Shown here one piece after another: positions 28,955 through 37,677 of a stretch of DNA of 64,000 bases. This DNA comes from Azospirillum brasilense (GTDB lineage Bacteria; Pseudomonadota; Alphaproteobacteria; Azospirillales; Azospirillaceae): NCBI RefSeq assembly GCF_022023855.1, contig NZ_CP059449.1, positions 2,402,001-2,466,000 of the forward strand, given 5' to 3'. Every line of letters begins with the position of its first letter. Position 1 is the stretch's first letter. The notes beneath the pieces were generated by a model. That model did no database searches. It worked only from the letters and a program-made list of their open reading frames with translations, and was not told the DNA's origin. Made by a program: the position numbers and the translations under genes.

Positions 28955-29521
28955 TCAGGCGCTGCGGCGAACGTGGCGCGCGGCCCCTTCGGCCCGCGCG
29001 TTCAGCCGCCGCACCGCGTCGTTCGCGGTTTTTGCCGACAGCTCCGACACCTTGACGCTGCGGTTCAGCAGAAGTTCCATCTCGTCTTTGACCATGCTGC
29101 TCTGCGCGGCGTAGAGGTCCTGGACCGACCGGCTGCGCATCATCGCGTTGATGCCTTCCGCGTTGCGGGCCATGGCCTCCTGGGCGAAGCCCATCCATTC
29201 GCGCATGATGGACTGCATCCCGTCCATCAGCACGGACCCGCATTGCGTCATGACGTCCATATTCTCGCGGGCCTGCTGGGCGACCTCGCCCTGGGCTTGT
29301 GCGGACAGGCCCATCATGCGGTTGAGTTGATCGGAGGTCTGGCCGGCGACCTGGCCGGCCACTTGGGTCGCCTTACCCATCATGTCGCTGGCCGTATCGG
29401 CGCCGCGCTGGGTCGTTTCCGCGGCGGTTTCCGCCATGCGGCGGGTGGTGTCCTCGGCAACATTCCGGCCTTTGGCGGCGGTGTCGCGCGCGATGGTCTG
29501 CGCGTCCTTCTCTGAAGCCAT
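28955..29521 (-). CDS. Phasin family protein (PHB granule associated)
   Basis: 188-aa amphipathic, almost entirely helical protein with Ala/Met/Gln-rich repeats. The phasin_2 pattern is clear in MQSIMREWMGFAQEAMARNA, SVQDLYAAQSSMVKDEMELL and SVKVSELSAKTANDAVRRLN. Phasins coat polyhydroxybutyrate granules. The N-terminal third (RGADTASDMMGKATQVAGQV) resembles apolipoprotein-like repeats. ATG at 29521 has AGGAG about 10 nt upstream. Ends in a strong terminator. An inverted repeat lies 58-85 nt upstream of the start. No phaR or phaC is present in the window. Confidence 0.88.
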   Translation of the reverse strand: MASEKDAQTIARDTAAKGRNVAEDTTRRMAETAAETTQRGADTASDMMGKATQVAGQVAGQTSDQLNRMMGLSAQAQGEVAQQARENMDVMTQCGSVLMDGMQSIMREWMGFAQEAMARNAEGINAMMRSRSVQDLYAAQSSMVKDEMELLLNRSVKVSELSAKTANDAVRRLNARAEGAARHVRRSA

Positions 29522-29886
29522 CTGCCTTGCTCCTGGTTTCGTTCCGTCCGAATCGGACGCTCCCCCCATTTTTCTTGAGTGTCGCGATTTTTGTGCAGTG
29601 CGACACAAACATCCATATACCATGGTGGCGAATAATAGTTCCACAACTCTAAAAACTAACCTTACCTACTTTTTTGCGGATACAGAGAAGTCTGTGCCGG
29701 GGTTTATTGAGTAGAGTTTCGTATAAAATTTCATGGAGTGTTTTAATTGATCCAAAGAGAATCACCAAGCAGCACAGCAAGTGAGATGCGGATGGCCGGA
29801 GCACGCCCCAAATTCTGAGGTAAGGAACCCTGAGCCGGCGCGCTGCCCGTCCTGGTCCGGCACCGGCCCACCCGCGGAGGATGCCC
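29522..29886. other. 365-nt AT-rich divergent region, phasin / alanine dehydrogenase
   Basis: No gene seen. The centre (29620-29780) is markedly AT-rich for this genome and should hold both promoters; CGTATAAAATTT near 29720 is a plausible -10 region for ald. The phasin side carries GTGTCGC (29579-29585) / GCGACAC (29600-29606), a 7-bp inverted repeat with a 14-nt gap, possibly an operator. Confidence 0.5.
29579..29606 (-). promoter_or_regulatory. Inverted repeat upstream of the phasin gene
   Basis: GTGTCGC and GCGACAC form a perfect 7-bp inverted repeat separated by 14 nt, the half-site distance of two helical turns. It lies 58-85 nt before the phasin start codon. PhaR-type control is the natural guess but the site does not match a consensus I can vouch for. 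Confidence 0.35.
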
Positions 29887-31005
29887 ATGCTCATCGGCGT
29901 GCCGACGGAAATCAAAAACCATGAATACCGCGTCGGATTGACCCCGGCTTCAGTCCGCGAACTGGTTCATCACGGTCACCGCGTGCTGATTCAGACAGGA
30001 GCCGGCGCAGCCATCGGGCTGGACGACGAGCACTATGAAGCCGCCGGGGCGGAGATCGTACCGGACGCCGCAACCGTCTTCGCCCGCGCGGACATGGTGG
30101 TGAAGGTGAAGGAACCCCAGCCGCAGGAATGCGCGATGCTGCGCCGGGGGCAGATCCTGTTCACCTATCTGCACCTCGCCCCCGATCCGAACCAGACCAA
30201 GCTGCTGCTGGACTCCGGAGCCGTCGCCATCGCCTACGAGACGGTGACGGATTCCCGCGGCGGCCTGCCGCTCCTGGCGCCGATGAGCGAGGTGGCCGGC
30301 CGCATGTCGGTGCAAGCCGGCGCCCATTGTCTGGAGAAGGCTCAGGGCGGGCGCGGCGTCCTGCTCGGCGGCGTGCCCGGCGTTCCGGCGGCCAAGGTGG
30401 TGGTGCTGGGTGGCGGCGTGGTCGGCACCAACGCCGCCCGCATGGCCATGGGGCTGGAGGCGAAGGTCATCGTCATCGACAAGTCGCTGCCCCGGCTGAA
30501 GGAGCTGGATCTGCAGTTCGGCGCGAAGCTTCAGACGCTCTATTCGACCGTCGACACGATCGAGGAGCATGTGCTCGACGCCGACCTCGTCATCGGCGCG
30601 GTTCTCGTGCCGGGGGCCGAGGCACCGAAGCTGGTGACCAAGGCGATGGTGGAGCGGATGCGGCGGGGCGCCGTGGTGGTGGACGTCGCCATCGACCAGG
30701 GCGGCTGCTTCGAGACCTCGCACCCGACCACCCACGCTGAGCCGACCTATCTGGTGGACGGGGTGGTCCATTACTGCGTCGCCAACATGCCGGGGGCGGT
30801 CGCGCGCACCTCGACCTTCGCGCTGAACAACGCCACCCTGCCCTTCACGCTGGCGCTCGCCAACCGAGGGTACCGCGCGGCGCTGGCGCGCGACCCACAC
30901 CTGCGCGCCGGGCTGAACATCCACGCCGGGGCGATCACCTGCAAGGCGGTTGCCGACGCCCAGGGGCTGGGTTACCAGCCGACGGAGGAGGCCCTGCGGC
31001 TTTAA
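29887..31005 (+). CDS. ald: Alanine dehydrogenase
   Basis: 372-aa NAD-dependent enzyme interconverting L-alanine with pyruvate and ammonia. N-terminal [20 protein letters not shown], the substrate region [20 protein letters not shown] and [19 protein letters not shown], the NAD fold [20 protein letters not shown] with ID 30 residues on, and [20 protein letters not shown] are all conserved. The ATG at 29887 is chosen: GGAGG at 29876-29880 leaves 6 nt to it but none to the in-frame ATG at 29881. Single gene, divergent from phasin. In nitrogen-handling alphaproteobacteria it feeds alanine carbon into pyruvate. Confidence 0.97.
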   Translation: MLIGVPTEIKNHEYRVGLTPASVRELVHHGHRVLIQTGAGAAIGLDDEHYEAAGAEIVPDAATVFARADMVVKVKEPQPQECAMLRRGQILFTYLHLAPDPNQTKLLLDSGAVAIAYETVTDSRGGLPLLAPMSEVAGRMSVQAGAHCLEKAQGGRGVLLGGVPGVPAAKVVVLGGGVVGTNAARMAMGLEAKVIVIDKSLPRLKELDLQFGAKLQTLYSTVDTIEEHVLDADLVIGAVLVPGAEAPKLVTKAMVERMRRGAVVVDVAIDQGGCFETSHPTTHAEPTYLVDGVVHYCVANMPGAVARTSTFALNNATLPFTLALANRGYRAALARDPHLRAGLNIHAGAITCKAVADAQGLGYQPTEEALRL

Positions 31006-31055
31006 TTCTGTTCCCGGAGGGGGCGACCGCGATCGCCCCCTCCGAAGGCGGGCAT

Positions 31056-31733
31056 TCAGGCCGACCGGAGCCGCGAGAATCGGAAATCGCAGTGGCTGGC
31101 GCCGCCGGCCAGGGTTTGCGTTCTTTCCAGATGGATGCCGCGTGTCGCGTAGGCGTCGAAATCAAGACCGCAGATGTTCGGCAGAATGTCCTTGTCACCG
31201 TGACGGGCCGCGAATTTGCAGAAACCGCAGGCTCGATAGTTGATGCCGAACGTGAATTCATCCCCCGGTCCCGGCTCGACGAAGTCGTAGACGAAATCCT
31301 CGGGAAACCGCTCCTGGCGGCTTTTCTCCGCCTGCTCGCGCAGAAACGCCTGGTTCTCCGGCGACAGGAACTGTCGCCCCGAGGCGAGACGCTCCGCTTC
31401 GGGCACGGTGAGCAATTGGGCTTTGTAGGTGTCCCGCTCGATGTCGCCGATCACGGACAGCGGCACACCGTGCCGCCGGAGCACCCGGCTGATGGCCATG
31501 AAGCCCAGGAGACGCATGAAGAAGTCGCTCATGCGACTGTCCGCGCCCCCGACATAGGGCATTTGAGCGAGCACGATGCCGAACTCGTCCATCACCTCCC
31601 GCTTGATCCCATCAATGCTGGATGGATGAAGGTGCTCGCCCAACATCGCTTCGGCAAGATCGAGGCGATGGCGCATGGCGGCCTCCATCGCGCTGCGATG
31701 ATCCTCGTAAAATGGATGGACCGTCTCAGCCAT
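31056..31733 (-). CDS. L-2-amino-thiazoline-4-carboxylate hydrolase-like protein
   Basis: 225-aa protein of the ATC-hydrolase family, which in Pseudomonas opens the thiazoline ring in the ATC-to-cysteine route. The conserved C-terminal half is visible: [20 protein letters not shown] with two nearby Cys, [20 protein letters not shown] and [18 protein letters not shown] at 31733 has TTTTGGAGCACTCA upstream; an in-frame TTG nine codons earlier with AGGAG is possible. It is 39 nt after livM on the same strand, so it looks like the last gene of the liv-type operon. Substrate need not be ATC. Confidence 0.82.
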   Translation of the reverse strand: MAETVHPFYEDHRSAMEAAMRHRLDLAEAMLGEHLHPSSIDGIKREVMDEFGIVLAQMPYVGGADSRMSDFFMRLLGFMAISRVLRRHGVPLSVIGDIERDTYKAQLLTVPEAERLASGRQFLSPENQAFLREQAEKSRQERFPEDFVYDFVEPGPGDEFTFGINYRACGFCKFAARHGDKDILPNICGLDFDAYATRGIHLERTQTLAGGASHCDFRFSRLRSA

Positions 31734-31772
31734 TGAGTGCTCCAAAATGAATAACTGCAATCATCTCCTGGC

Positions 31773-32756
31773 TCACGGGCGTTTTTCGCCGAAGCGGGCA
31801 GCGATCTCCCCGACGATGCCGCGGCGGAACAGCAGCACGCAGGCGACGAAGATCACGCCGATCACCACCGGCACCGGCAGGTTGCTCGCCGCCAGATAAT
31901 TCTCCAGCGTCACCACCAGCGCCGCCCCGACCACCGGGCCGAACAGCGTTCCGATGCCGCCCAGCAGGGTCATCAGCACCACCGCGCCGGACATCTGCCA
32001 CTGCACGTCGGTCAGCGTGGCGAGTTGGAAGACAATGGCCTTGGTGCCGCCGGCCAGACCGGCCAGCGCCGCGGACAGGACGAAGGCCATCAGCTTGTAA
32101 TGATCAGTGCGGTAGCCGAGCGAGATGGCGCGCGGCTCGTTCTCGCGAATCGCCTTCAGGACCTGCCCGAAGGGCGAATGGACGGTGCGCCAGATCACCA
32201 CGAAGCCGAACAGGAAGACCGCCAGCACCGTGTAGTACATCGACATCGATTGGCTGAGGTCGATCACCCCGAACAGATGCCCGCGCGGCACCGCCTGGAT
32301 GCCGTCCTCACCGCCGGTGAACTTGAGCTGCAGCGCCATGAAGAAGACCATTTGCGACAGGGCCAGCGTGATCATGGCGAAGTAGATCCCCTGCCGCCGA
32401 ATCGCCAGCGCGCCGAAGGCCAGCCCGAGCGTCGCGGAAAAGGCGGTGCCCAGCAGGATGCCGAGTTCCGGCGGAAGCCCCCAGACCTTCACCGTGTGGG
32501 CGGTGATGTAGGCCGCGCCGCCGAAGAAGGCGGCATGGCCGAAGCTGAGCAGACCGGCGAAGCCGATCAGCAGGTTGAAGGCGCAGGCGAACAGCGCGAA
32601 GCACAGCACCTTCATCACGAAGACGGGATACAGCACGTAGGGCGCGGCGATCAGGACCAGCAGCAGCACGGCCAGGGCCAGCAGACCCGGCATGGCCGGT
32701 CTTCCGGTGGCGGAAGCCGCGGTGTCGCGGCGGACGGCGTGGATCTCGGTCGCCAT
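31773..32756 (-). CDS. livM: Branched-chain amino-acid-type ABC permease, LivM-like
   Basis: 327-aa inner-membrane permease with 8-10 helices. Family marks are LCFALFACAFNLLIGFAGLL, FGHAAFFGGAAYITAHTVKV, SPFGQVLKAIRENEPRAISL (the cytoplasmic coupling loop) and VLMTLLGGIGTLFGPVVGAA. Translated right after livH (3 nt between). The paired presence of LivH, LivM, LivG, LivF and binding protein in one operon is complete. Cargo could be a branched-chain amino acid, amide or an aromatic compound. Confidence 0.92.
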   Translation of the reverse strand: MATEIHAVRRDTAASATGRPAMPGLLALAVLLLVLIAAPYVLYPVFVMKVLCFALFACAFNLLIGFAGLLSFGHAAFFGGAAYITAHTVKVWGLPPELGILLGTAFSATLGLAFGALAIRRQGIYFAMITLALSQMVFFMALQLKFTGGEDGIQAVPRGHLFGVIDLSQSMSMYYTVLAVFLFGFVVIWRTVHSPFGQVLKAIRENEPRAISLGYRTDHYKLMAFVLSAALAGLAGGTKAIVFQLATLTDVQWQMSGAVVLMTLLGGIGTLFGPVVGAALVVTLENYLAASNLPVPVVIGVIFVACVLLFRRGIVGEIAARFGEKRP

Positions 32757-32759
32757 GGG

Positions 32760-33647
32760 TCACCTCTCCCGCCCGAACAGGCCGGCGGGCTTGATCAGCA
32801 GCACCACGGCCATGATGACGAAGACGACGATGTTGGACGCCTCCGGATAGAACACCTTCGTCAGACCTTCCAACAGGCCCAGACCGTATCCGGTCAGCAC
32901 CGCCCCCAGAATCGACCCCATGCCGCCGATCACCACCACGGCGAAGACGACGATGATCAGGTTGGAGCCCATCAGCGGCGACACCTGATAGATCGGGGCG
33001 GCCAGCACGCCGGCCAGCCCGGCCAGAGCGACGCCGAAGCCATAGGTGGCCGTGATCATCAGCGGCACATTGATGCCGAAGGCCTGGACCAGCACCGGAT
33101 TCTCGGTTGCGGCGCGCAGGTAGGCGCCGAGCTTCGTCCGTTCGATGGCGTACCAGGTGGCGAGGCAGACGACCAGCGAGGCGACGACGACCCAGCCGCG
33201 ATAGTTGGGCAGGAACATGAAGCCAAGATTCTGTCCGCCGCGCAGCAGGTCGGGAATGGGATAAGGTTGGCCCGACACGCCGTAGAAATGGCGGAAAATC
33301 CCCTCCACGATCAGCGCGAGGCCGAAGGTAAGCAGCAGCCCGTAGAGATGGTCGAGCTTGTAGAGGCGGCTGAGCAGCGTCTTTTCCAACAGCACGCCGA
33401 AGGCGCCGACGACCAGCGGCGCCAGCAGCAGCGCCCACCAGTAGCCGACCCCCGCCGTGGTCAGCAGCAGCCACGCCACGAACGCTCCCAGCATGTAGAG
33501 CGCGCCGTGGGCGAAGTTGATGACGTTGAGCATGCCGAAGATGACCGCCAGCCCGAGGCTGAGCAGCGCGTAGAAGGACCCGTTGATCAGCCCCAGCAGA
33601 AGCTGCCCGAACAGCGCCTGGGGCGGGATGCCGAAGATGGTGGACAT
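32760..33647 (-). CDS. livH: Branched-chain amino-acid-type ABC permease, LivH-like
   Basis: 295-aa inner-membrane permease. LLLGLINGSFYALLSLGLAV, FGMLNVINFAHGALYMLGAF, RAATENPVLVQAFGINVPLM (coupling loop) and VVIGGMGSILGAVLTGYGLG are LivH features. Works with LivM as the heterodimeric channel. 95 nt downstream of the binding-protein gene; the gap has no clear terminator. Confidence 0.92.
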   Translation of the reverse strand: MSTIFGIPPQALFGQLLLGLINGSFYALLSLGLAVIFGMLNVINFAHGALYMLGAFVAWLLLTTAGVGYWWALLLAPLVVGAFGVLLEKTLLSRLYKLDHLYGLLLTFGLALIVEGIFRHFYGVSGQPYPIPDLLRGGQNLGFMFLPNYRGWVVVASLVVCLATWYAIERTKLGAYLRAATENPVLVQAFGINVPLMITATYGFGVALAGLAGVLAAPIYQVSPLMGSNLIIVVFAVVVIGGMGSILGAVLTGYGLGLLEGLTKVFYPEASNIVVFVIMAVVLLIKPAGLFGRER

Positions 33648-33742
33648 GAGTGGTTCGCCTCCGGCCGTTCCGCGCGGCGGGTGATCGCCCCGGCCCCGGC
33701 CCCGCGCCGTGGCGGGAAACCGGGCGCCAGGGCGGGCGGGGA

Positions 33743-34957
33743 TCAGCCCGGCAGCTTGCAGCCGCTTTCCGCCAGGGTGGCGAAGGCCTCGTCGCCGGGG
33801 ATGGTGCGGATGATCTCATAATAATCCCACGGCCCCTTGGACTCGCTGGGCTTCTTCACGCGGGCCAGATACATGTCGTGGACCATGCGCCCGTTCGGCA
33901 GGATCTTGCCGTTCTTGGCGAACATGTCGTTGACCGGCATCTCCTTCATCTTGGCGGCAACGGTCGGGCCGTCGTCGGTCCCCGCCGCCTCGATAGCCTT
34001 CAGATAGTGCTTCACCGAGGAGTAGCTGCCGGCCTGCACCATGGTCGGCATCTTGCCGGTCTTCGCCTTGTACTTCTCCGACCAGGCTCGCTTCTCGTCG
34101 TCCATGTCCCAGTAGAAGCCGGTGGTCAGGACGAGATCCTGGGCGACCTGGAGTCCCAGCGCGTGCACGTCCGACAGGAAGATCAGCAGCCCGGCCAGCT
34201 TCTGCTGCCCGCTCTGCGTCAGGCCGAACTCCGACGCCTGCTTGATCGAGGTGATGGTGTCGCCGCCGGCGTTGGCGAGGCCGATGACCTGCGCGCCCGA
34301 CGACTGCGCCTGCAGCAGGAAGGAGGAGAAGTCCGCCGTGTTCAGCGGTGCGCGCACAGCGCCGACGACCGTACCGCCGGCCTTCTTCACCTGCGCCGCC
34401 GTGTCGGTTTCGAGCTGGTGGCCGAAGGCGTAGTCGGCGGTCAGGAAGAACCAGCTCTTGCCGCCCTCCTTCACGATGGCCTGACCGGTGCCGACGGCCA
34501 GCGCGCGGGTGTCGTAGGCCCAGTGGAAGCCGGTGGGCGAGCAGGCGTCGCCGGTCAGGCGCGAGGTCGCCGGCCCCTGCATCAGGAAGATCTTCTTCTT
34601 CTCGCGCGTCACCTCCTGCACCGCCAGGGCGACGCCGGAGTTCGGCACGTCGACGATGACGTCCACCCCGTCGCGGTCGATCCATTCGCGGGAGAGGTTG
34701 GAGCCGATGTCCGGCTTGTTCTGGTGGTCGGCCGAGACGACCTCGATGGGCTTGCCCAGGATCTTGCCGCCCACCTCCTCGACCGCCATGCGGACGGCGA
34801 CCGCCGAGCCCTCGCCGCCCAAATCGGCGTAGAGGCCGGAGCGGTCGTTGAGGACGCCGATCTTCACGACGTCGCCGGAGATCTTGCCCTGCTGGGCCTG
34901 CGCGGAACCGACGGCCAACGCGGCAAGCGCCGCTCCGGCAAGCAGACGTGCAATCAT
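33743..34957 (-). CDS. Liv-type ABC transporter periplasmic binding protein
   Basis: 404-aa periplasmic binding protein. Signal peptide MIARLLAGAALAALAVGSAQ; then VKIGVLNDRSGLYADLGGEG, VEVVSADHQNKPDIGSNLSR-like sequence, WFFLTADYAFGHQLETDTAA and GPWDYYEIIRTIPGDEAF, typical of the LivK-like peripla_BP_6 group found with compounds other than branched-chain amino acids. ATG at 34957 has GGGGAGGAATGG upstream; an earlier in-frame start lacks a site. Sits between livF and livH. Confidence 0.92.
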   Translation of the reverse strand: MIARLLAGAALAALAVGSAQAQQGKISGDVVKIGVLNDRSGLYADLGGEGSAVAVRMAVEEVGGKILGKPIEVVSADHQNKPDIGSNLSREWIDRDGVDVIVDVPNSGVALAVQEVTREKKKIFLMQGPATSRLTGDACSPTGFHWAYDTRALAVGTGQAIVKEGGKSWFFLTADYAFGHQLETDTAAQVKKAGGTVVGAVRAPLNTADFSSFLLQAQSSGAQVIGLANAGGDTITSIKQASEFGLTQSGQQKLAGLLIFLSDVHALGLQVAQDLVLTTGFYWDMDDEKRAWSEKYKAKTGKMPTMVQAGSYSSVKHYLKAIEAAGTDDGPTVAAKMKEMPVNDMFAKNGKILPNGRMVHDMYLARVKKPSESKGPWDYYEIIRTIPGDEAFATLAESGCKLPG

Positions 34958-35000
34958 TCCATTCCTCCCCGTTCGAATTCGAGCGTTTCTGCTTGTTGAT

Positions 35001-35723
35001 TCAGACACCCAGATACGTGTGCAGCTTCTCCATGTTGGCGGCGAGCTGGTTGTTCGGGATCATGTCCACCACATGACCTTCTTCCATCATGTAATGGCGG
35101 TCGGCGATGGTGGCGGCGAAGCGGAAGTTCTGCTCCACCAGCAGAACGGTGAAACCGCGCTGCTTGAGCTTTCGGACGGCCACCCCGATTTGTTCGATGA
35201 TCACCGGGGCCAGCCCTTCCGTCGGTTCGTCGAGCAGGATCATGGTGGCGCCGGTGCGCAGGATGCGCGCGATGGCCAGCATCTGCTGCTCGCCACCCGA
35301 CAGGCGCGTGCCCTGGGTCGAGCCCCGGCCCTGCAGGTTGGGGAACAGCTCGTAGATCTGCTGGACCGTCATGCCGCCGTCCTTCACGACGGGCGGCAAC
35401 GTCAGGTTTTCCTCGACGTTGAGCGAGGCGAAGATCCCGCGCTCCTCCGGCACATAGCCGATGCCCAGGCGTGGGATCCTGTGAGGCGCCATGCCGATCA
35501 GTTCCTGCCCCTGGAAGCGGATGGAGCCGGTGCGCTTGCCGACGATGCCCATGATGGAACGCATGGTGGTCGTCTTGCCGGCGCCGTTGCGGCCCAGCAG
35601 GGTCACCACCTCCCCCTGGCGGACCTCCAGGTTCACCCCGTGCAGGACGTGGCTTTCGCCGTAGAAGGCGTGGAGATCGGAGACCTCCAGCATCGCGGTC
35701 TTCACCGTTGCGCCGTCAGGCAT
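35001..35723 (-). CDS. livF: Liv-type ABC transporter ATP-binding protein, LivF-like
   Basis: 240-aa ATPase. Walker A LLGRNGAGKTTTMRSIMGIV, Q-loop region GIGYVPEERGIFASLNVEEN, signature RLSGGEQQMLAIARILRTGA, Walker B MILLDEPTEGLAP and switch His-loop VLLVEQNFRFA are intact. Start ATG at 35723 overlaps the livG stop by 8 nt. Energises the LivHM channel with LivG. Confidence 0.94.
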   Translation of the reverse strand: MPDGATVKTAMLEVSDLHAFYGESHVLHGVNLEVRQGEVVTLLGRNGAGKTTTMRSIMGIVGKRTGSIRFQGQELIGMAPHRIPRLGIGYVPEERGIFASLNVEENLTLPPVVKDGGMTVQQIYELFPNLQGRGSTQGTRLSGGEQQMLAIARILRTGATMILLDEPTEGLAPVIIEQIGVAVRKLKQRGFTVLLVEQNFRFAATIADRHYMMEEGHVVDMIPNNQLAANMEKLHTYLGV

Positions 35724-36471
35724 GACCGCTCCCCATATAGGCTTCCCGAACCTTCGGGTGACGCGACACCTCGGCGTAGGGGCCTTCGGCCAGAATCTCA
35801 CCGCGGGCCAGAACGGTGATCCAGTCCGACAGGTTGGAAACCACGGACAGGTTGTGTTCGACCATCAGGATCGTGCGGTTGGCCGAGACCCGCTTGATCA
35901 GCGCAGCGATGCGGTCGATATCCTCGTGCCCCATGCCGGCCATCGGCTCGTCCAGCAGCAGCATCTCCGGCTCCAGGGCCAACGTCGTGGCGATCTCCAG
36001 CGCGCGCTTGCGGCCATAGGGAAGCTCCGCCGCCGGCCGGTGGGCGTAGCCGACCAGCCCGACATCCTCCAGCAACTCCATCGCCCGCCCATTCAGCCGG
36101 TCGAGCACCGATTCCGATTTCCAGAAGTGGAAAGAGTTGCCGAGCGGCCGTTGCAGCCCGACGCGCACATTCTCCAGAACCGACAGATGCGGGAACACCG
36201 CCGAAATCTGGAAGGAGCGGATGATGCCAAGGCGCGCCACATCCGCCGGCTTCACCGCGGTGATGTCGCGCCCGTTGAACAGGATGTTCCCATTGCTGGG
36301 TTGAAGAAACTTGGTGAGCAGATTGAAAACGGTCGTTTTTCCGGCCCCGTTGGGACCGATCAGCGCATGGATGGACCCCCGCTTCACCCGCAGGCTGACG
36401 TCGCGGACGGCGACGAAGCCCCGGAATTCCTTGGTCAGTCCGCGCGTCTCCAGAATGACGTCACTTGCCAT
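35716..36471 (-). CDS. livG: Liv-type ABC transporter ATP-binding protein, LivG-like
   Basis: 251-aa ATPase, first gene of the minus-strand operon. Walker A HALIGPNGAGKTTVFNLLTK, the LivG-specific GIIRSFQISAVFPHLSVLEN, the signature-equivalent ELPYGRKRALEIATTLALEP and Walker B MLLLDEPMAGMGHEDIDRI are present. GGGGAGGAT precedes the ATG. Transcription probably starts in 36472-36670, just after the marR terminator. Confidence 0.94.
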   Translation of the reverse strand: MASDVILETRGLTKEFRGFVAVRDVSLRVKRGSIHALIGPNGAGKTTVFNLLTKFLQPSNGNILFNGRDITAVKPADVARLGIIRSFQISAVFPHLSVLENVRVGLQRPLGNSFHFWKSESVLDRLNGRAMELLEDVGLVGYAHRPAAELPYGRKRALEIATTLALEPEMLLLDEPMAGMGHEDIDRIAALIKRVSANRTILMVEHNLSVVSNLSDWITVLARGEILAEGPYAEVSRHPKVREAYMGSGHA

Positions 36472-36671
36472 ATCCTCCCCATTCCCTGTTTTCAGCAGCC
36501 TTCCGCGAAGCCGCCTGTTGTTTGGTTCAGGTTAGCAGCAATCTGTCACACGTACAGCTTACGGAAAGAACTTAATCCCGTCCATCCGGAAGCACCGACG
36601 GCGTGACAAAGCCCCGCCGGACGGCGAGTCCGTCGGCGAAAGGGGGGCTGCGGGGGCCGGAAGCGGGCATG

Positions 36672-36695
36672 AAAAAAGCGGCCACGCAGGGCCGC
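36672..36695 (-). terminator. Intrinsic terminator downstream of the marR-type gene
   Basis: GCGGCC/GGCCGC stem (36678-36683 with 36690-36695), 6-nt loop, then TTTTTTC on the minus strand. It separates the regulator gene from the liv operon. Confidence 0.7.
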
Positions 36696-36707
36696 ACACC
36701 GACTCGC

Positions 36708-36743
36708 GGCACGCCTCCAGATTGGAGGCGTGCCTTTCTCTTT
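36708..36743 (+). terminator. Strong hairpin with plus-strand T-rich tail
   Basis: Perfect 11-bp stem GGCACGCCTCC/GGAGGCGTGCC (36708-36718 with 36724-36734) followed by TTTCTCTTT on the plus strand. No plus-strand gene is upstream in this gap, so it could end an unseen small RNA (between about 36480 and 36743) or be the first arm of the minus-strand terminator pair. Confidence 0.55.
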
Positions 36744-36794
36744 CGACGCAGGAGCCGGAAACCGCAGTACCGATACGACTCAGGCGGACCCGGA

Positions 36795-37268
36795 TCAGGC
36801 CGCCGAGGTCAGCGGAAAGCCGCTGTAGTCGAGCGACGCGGACCAGAAGCGTTCGAGCTTGCGCAGGGTCTCGTTCGCCTTGACCAGCTCCTCGTCGCTG
36901 AAGCCGGCCTTCTCCAGCGCCGTCAGGTGGCGCTCGAACATGCGGCTGATCTTCTCGCGGAGATCGAGTCCCTTCTCCGACAGGCGGACGCGCACCGACC
37001 GGCGGTCGTGCGGCGAACGCTCCTGCCCGAGATAGCCGTTCTCGACCATCTTCTTCACGTTGTAGGACACGTTGGAGCCGAGATAATAGCCGCGCGCCGT
37101 CAGTTCACCGACGGTCATCTCGTCTTCGCCGATGTTGTACAGGATCAGGCTCTGGACGTTGTTGATGTCCTGGATACCGAGCCGGTCAAGCTCGGTCTTC
37201 AGCACCTCGAGAAAGTGGCGGTGAAGCCGTTCGATCAAGAGGATGCTTTCATAATAGGGTTTGCGCAC
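36795..37268 (-). CDS. MarR-family winged-helix regulator
   Basis: 157 aa. Dimerisation helices flank a winged helix: DEMTVGELTARGYYLGSNVS (recognition helix region), YNVKKMVENGYLGQERSPHD and RRSVRVRLSEKGLDLREKIS, the wing with the usual DRRS-Arg motif. It resembles the LdtR-like group of alphaproteobacteria. It precedes the liv-type operon on the same strand but is cut off by a terminator, so direct control of it is only a possibility. Inducer unknown. Confidence 0.9.
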   Translation of the reverse strand: MRKPYYESILLIERLHRHFLEVLKTELDRLGIQDINNVQSLILYNIGEDEMTVGELTARGYYLGSNVSYNVKKMVENGYLGQERSPHDRRSVRVRLSEKGLDLREKISRMFERHLTALEKAGFSDEELVKANETLRKLERFWSASLDYSGFPLTSAA

Positions 37269-37677
37269 CGCGGTCTCCTTTGGCTCTTACCGGACATGGG
37301 CCGACCTGTGGCCTTTCCGGGGTCCTTAAGGGGAGATTAACCGATCATTGTCCGGCAATCACCTCAATAATGCCCCAAAAGCACAGCCCGGGTTGTAGAA
37401 CAGCCTGGCCCTGCGGAATACCCCCGTCCTGCCGTGCCAAGCCCCGTCGCGTGCCAGGAGGTGCCTGGAATCCAGGCACCCCGGCGGCGTTCCCACCCGG
37501 CGAACCGGGCAGCAAGCCGACCCGTCCCATCCGACCCCCGACAACCACCGTCAGGCAACAACAACGGTCAGGTTTGAGACAAGTCCCGCAAGGATTTCCC
37601 CGATACTAACGCAGAAACGCGCGGAATGTGCCCGCATCCGTGCACGTTCAGAGTGCAATAAAGGGGAGCGGTCCTCT
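37269..37677. other. 409-nt intergenic region without a supported gene
   Basis: Holds the marR promoter and a perfect 9-bp hairpin GGTGCCTGG/CCAGGCACC (37460-37468 with 37472-37480, loop AAT) without T tract. Short frames here are not protein-like. CGTGCACGTTCAGAGTGCAATAA lies near the following gene end with a weak GCAC/GTGC stem. Confidence 0.5.
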
